A DNA stretch of 9,001 bases, taken from assembly GCA_015065205.1 (NCBI GenBank), contig SVQS01000072.1:1-9001 (forward strand), read 5' to 3'. The stretch comes from Oscillospiraceae bacterium. GTDB taxonomy: Bacteria; Bacillota; Clostridia; Oscillospirales; CAG-272. Below are positions 6,679 to 9,001 of the stretch, piece after piece; the stretch's first letter is position 1; every line of letters begins with the position of its first letter. The position numbers and the translations under genes are program-made. A model generated the notes under the pieces. It was not told the origin of the DNA, did not search any database, and saw nothing but the letters and a program-made list of their open reading frames with translations.

Positions 6679-7962
6679 TTATATCTCCTCCTCTTTCTTG
6701 CCTTGCTCATCCAAACGTTTGCTTTTTTCTACCGGGCAACCGTCACGTTTTACATTTCCGCGAACCACATCCTCGGCAAATGCGCGACAAGTGGGAGCAC
6801 CACAAGCACCGCAGTCAATTCCGGGAAGGACATCGCGCAATTTTTGAATATCTGCCATCATACGCAGAGATTCGGCAAAATTTTCGCTAAGCCTTTGAAT
6901 AGGTCGGTAGGTAGGCATATTTTCAAAAAAGTAATGTTCGGGAATATACTCTTTCTCATCCTCGCTCAAATAGTTCTGGGAAACCGGCAGATAGCGACGC
7001 AAGGTCTGCAATCTCGCCTTGGCAACAAAGGGATTTTCTAGTGCCATAACACCGCCGACACATCCGCCCGGGCAGGCGTTGAGTTCGATGAACTCAAGTG
7101 TGGAGATGTTGCCGTTCTCCAACTGATCCAGCACGCGATTGACATTTTCGATGCCGTCGGCAGCTAAATATTTATCGTTGAAGATAGCAGAACATTCACC
7201 GCCTGACGTTGCCCAACCAATGCCGATCATACCCGAATGAGAGATAGGCGTTGGTGTGCGTCCGCGGCGCATTACGTTGATGAGATTGAAATAGATATCA
7301 CTGATGGAAAGAACCTCGTCGACTTCACTCTTGTACTCTCCAAAGCCGTTTTTTACATAAGAAACCTTTGCGGGACACGGAGAGATGAAGCAAACGCAAA
7401 TGTCTTCATCAGAGAATTCGGGGTGTTCACGTTTTGCCTTGTCACGCGCCATTCTCGCAGCGATCTCCATAGGCGGGAGCATTTGCATAATGTGCTCCTT
7501 CAGCATGGGATAGCGCAACGAAATGAGACGCAAAACGACCGGGCAAGCAGAGCTGATAACAGGCTTGATAACACTCTCGTTTTTAAGATAAAGTCGCGTG
7601 TAAGCAGAGACAAGCTCCGCAGCTTGCGCGACCTCCACCACATCATCAAAGCCTATATCAAGCAGACCTTGCAAAACGTAGTCAATGTCATCAAGCTCAT
7701 CAAATTGACCGTAAAGTGTAGGTGCCGGAAGTGCAATCTTCCATTTATACTTCATTACGGCATCGAGCTTGCTGTAGGTTGCCTTTTTGGCATTGTTCGG
7801 ACAGTAACGGATACACACACCGCAATCAATGCACCTATCGGGATTGATGATGGCGTGTCCATCTTTTATCCGGATTGCCTCGGTCGGGCAACGTTTGAGA
7901 CACATTGTACACCCCGTGCATCTCGAAACGTCGAGTGAAACAGAATGCTCATAGGTATTCAT
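6679..7962 (-). CDS. [FeFe]-hydrogenase-like iron-sulfur protein, probable sensor (no PAS domain)
   Basis: This 427-residue protein combines an N-terminal two-cluster ferredoxin (C15/18/21/25 and C44/47/50/54), a shortened [FeFe]-hydrogenase large domain, and a C-terminal 4Fe-4S domain of the type in RnfB and corrinoid proteins (C384, C387, C392, C409). The three H-cluster loops are recognisable but altered: L1 SSACPVV (C140, Ala before the Cys), L2 SPCPAKVSY (C196, lacking the usual KxxE) and L3 NACPGGCVGG (C297, C301, lacking the GGGxP end). The small-subunit domain is absent. This pattern resembles putative sensory hydrogenases such as HydS of Thermotoga maritima, in which the proton-relay Cys is replaced by Ala. 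Those carry a PAS domain; here the protein ends 18 residues after the last Cys. A slow or non-catalytic H2/redox sensor is inferred. The AAGGAG ribosome site is 12 nt from the ATG, rather far. Flanking DRTGG and ATPase genes are likely partners. Confidence 0.9.
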   Translation of the reverse strand: MNTYEHSVSLDVSRCTGCTMCLKRCPTEAIRIKDGHAIINPDRCIDCGVCIRYCPNNAKKATYSKLDAVMKYKWKIALPAPTLYGQFDELDDIDYVLQGLLDIGFDDVVEVAQAAELVSAYTRLYLKNESVIKPVISSACPVVLRLISLRYPMLKEHIMQMLPPMEIAARMARDKAKREHPEFSDEDICVCFISPCPAKVSYVKNGFGEYKSEVDEVLSISDIYFNLINVMRRGRTPTPISHSGMIGIGWATSGGECSAIFNDKYLAADGIENVNRVLDQLENGNISTLEFIELNACPGGCVGGVMALENPFVAKARLQTLRRYLPVSQNYLSEDEKEYIPEHYFFENMPTYRPIQRLSENFAESLRMMADIQKLRDVLPGIDCGACGAPTCRAFAEDVVRGNVKRDGCPVEKSKRLDEQGKKEEEI

Positions 7963-7998
7963 TGGTGACTGTAGCTCCTTTTTTAGAATTCAGGAAAA

Positions 7999-8424
7999 TT
8001 ACGAAAGGTTGACTGTCATCAAAATTTTAGTTCCCTTGCCGAGAGCTGAATCAATTGTTATAGAGTCGGAATAACGCTTCATATTGGGAAGTCCCATCCC
8101 TGCACCGAATCCGAGAGAACGGATATTGTCGGGAGCGGTTGAAAATCCTTCTTGCATAGCAAGATCGATATTAGCAATACCGGGACCGTTATCGTCGAGG
8201 TGGATTTCTATGCGATTTTCGAAAACCAAAACATCGGCCTCACCGCCTCCGGCGTGAATGACCATATTGATCTCGCCTTCATACATCGCGATAGAAACCT
8301 TGCGAATGATTTCGGGCGAGATTCCAAGCGCGCGCAGATTCTTTTTGACCTGTACGGATGCCTGACCTGCCGATGTAAAATCATCGCCGTCTACCTTGAA
8401 GTGAAAACGAACAGCCTCACTCAT
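7999..8424 (-). CDS. RsbW/SpoIIAB-like ATPase (anti-sigma-factor kinase fold)
   Basis: This 141-residue single-domain ATPase of the GHKL fold resembles the anti-sigma serine kinases RsbW and SpoIIAB. It shows an N-box helix with the E-x3-N spacing (E49, N53 in YEGEINMVIHA), the G1 box DDNGPGI (77-83) and a G2 box GFGAGMGLPNMK (105-116). In the known family such proteins bind a sigma factor or phosphorylate an STAS-domain antagonist; neither partner is in this window. The reading frame extends upstream to 8472, but the ATG at 8424 overlaps the DRTGG stop as ATGA and has AAAGGAG at 8432-8438, 7 nt upstream, so I take 8424. Coupling to the DRTGG gene suggests matched production of the two proteins. 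It could be a true protein kinase or a nucleotide-responsive adaptor of the hydrogenase-like sensor. Confidence 0.88.
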   Translation of the reverse strand: MSEAVRFHFKVDGDDFTSAGQASVQVKKNLRALGISPEIIRKVSIAMYEGEINMVIHAGGGEADVLVFENRIEIHLDDNGPGIANIDLAMQEGFSTAPDNIRSLGFGAGMGLPNMKRYSDSITIDSALGKGTKILMTVNLS

Positions 8425-8774
8425 ACGGTTGCTCCTTTTGCACCCAAACCCGAGGCATACAATTTGCCGCAAGCCTCGTACATTCTCTTGCAGGTTTTCA
8501 TAAGCACCATACCGTGCTCTTTCGCCAAAGCTATCATTTCCTCTGTAGGAGCCTTAGAGCGAACAAATACGACACAAATCATATCCATCATTTCTGCAGT
8601 TCTAACTACCTGAGGATTGACGAGTCCTGTGAGAAGAACCGCCTGATCCTTTACGTATGCGAGAACGTCACTCATCATATCGCTTCCGCAAGCGGAGGAC
8701 ACTTCTCTGTTGAGTTGATCCTCTCCACACACGATTTCTGCCTCTAAGAGCTCTTGAATTTGAGAAATTTTCAT
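8421..8774 (-). CDS. Small DRTGG-domain protein (first copy)
   Basis: This 117-residue protein is a lone DRTGG-type domain: an N-terminal helix (KISQIQELLEA), the signature region NREVSSACGSDMMSDVLAYV (22-41), a core of alternating strands and helices (AVLLTGLVNPQ, about 45-55; MICVVFVRS, about 65-73), and a C-terminal helix. It aligns by eye along its length with the 109-residue protein at 6349-6678, though with low identity, so the operon holds two diverged copies. Two cysteines (C95, C102) near the C-terminus are not shared. It ends in an ATGA overlap with the RsbW-like ATPase gene. The ribosome site is weak (GGAAA about 8 nt upstream of the ATG, in a 29-nt gap after hydC). A ligand- or nucleotide-binding regulatory role is inferred only from the domain. 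Confidence 0.82.
   Translation of the reverse strand: MKISQIQELLEAEIVCGEDQLNREVSSACGSDMMSDVLAYVKDQAVLLTGLVNPQVVRTAEMMDMICVVFVRSKAPTEEMIALAKEHGMVLMKTCKRMYEACGKLYASGLGAKGATV
8432..8438 (-). promoter_or_regulatory. Ribosome binding site that decides the RsbW-like ATPase start
   Basis: AAAGGAG on the minus strand lies 7 nt before the ATG at 8424, inside the end of the DRTGG gene. Together with the ATGA overlap it rules against the longer frame starting at 8472. Confidence 0.75.
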
Positions 8775-8803
8775 AAGCGTTTTCCGGCCTTTCAGATGTA
8801 GGA

Positions 8804-9001
8804 TTATTTGTACTTTGCAAGAATAGAATCAACGTCGTCAACCGTCAGTCTGCCGTAAACCTCACCGTTAACTGTAAGAACAGGAGCCAGACCGCAAGCA
8901 CCGATGCAACGGGTTGCTTCGATAGAGTACTTTCCGTCGGGAGAGGTGCTGCCAATAGCAACGCCAAGCTTTTCGGAAATTGCGTTGATGATGTCGCCGG
9001 A
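8804..9001 (-). CDS. hydC: NuoE-like 2Fe-2S hydrogenase subunit HydC, partial (5' part beyond right edge)
   Basis: Translation of the minus strand from the right edge gives the last 65 residues of a NuoE/24-kDa family protein, ending at TAA 8804. The second cysteine pair of the thioredoxin-fold 2Fe-2S site is visible as CIGACGLAP (C32 and C36 of the fragment), followed by the family's VNGEVYGRLT stretch and a terminal DVDSILAKYK helix. The first cysteine pair and the start lie outside the window. In HydABC enzymes this subunit carries a 2Fe-2S cluster next to the HydB flavin. It appears to be the promoter-proximal gene seen here, separated from hydB and hydA by seven genes rather than adjacent to them. 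Confidence 0.92.
   Translation of the reverse strand, partial: SGDIINAISEKLGVAIGSTSPDGKYSIEATRCIGACGLAPVLTVNGEVYGRLTVDDVDSILAKYK

Noticed and set aside
7237..7938. Plus-strand 233-residue frame
   Set aside because: Antisense to the hydrogenase-like gene, with no recognisable domain.

Overview
The window carries one long minus-strand operon for a trimeric, probably electron-bifurcating [FeFe]-hydrogenase, followed by a separately promoted minus-strand gene for a zinc-metallochaperone-type GTPase. All real genes lie on the minus strand; the plus-strand open frames are antisense shadows. The gene content (NAD-linked HydABC hydrogenase, DRTGG proteins, a His-rich COG0523 GTPase), strong AGGAG ribosome sites and the gene order suggest a strictly anaerobic fermentative Firmicute of the class Clostridia, plausibly a gut organism. 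No finer placement can be supported from the sequence alone.

Layout in transcription order, from the right edge to the left: the C-terminal end of hydC (NuoE-like, cut by the window edge); a 117-residue DRTGG-domain protein; a 141-residue RsbW/SpoIIAB-like ATPase; a 427-residue [FeFe]-hydrogenase-like iron-sulfur protein; a second DRTGG protein (109 residues); a PHP-family phosphoesterase; a 183-residue GHKL ATPase; a stand-alone thioredoxin-fold 2Fe-2S protein; hydB (NuoF-like, flavin- and NAD-binding); and hydA (catalytic H-cluster subunit). A strong intrinsic hairpin follows at 995-1030. Gaps are at most 36 nt and several neighbours overlap by 1-4 nt, so this reads as one transcript whose promoter lies beyond the right edge. 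A near-consensus promoter at 954-982 then drives the COG0523 GTPase, whose Cys/His-rich tail runs off the left edge.

HydABC together should move electrons from NADH and reduced ferredoxin to protons, or run in reverse from H2: hydB carries the flavin and NAD site, hydC and the Fe-S relay pass electrons, and hydA makes or consumes H2. The six genes inserted between hydC and the 2Fe-2S protein look like a sensing and control cassette: a hydrogenase-like protein with altered active-site loops and no PAS domain, two small DRTGG domains, two ATPases of the anti-sigma/histidine-kinase fold, and a phosphoesterase. Versions of this neighbourhood occur in other anaerobes, but to my knowledge its function has not been worked out. 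It is the most interesting part of the window.
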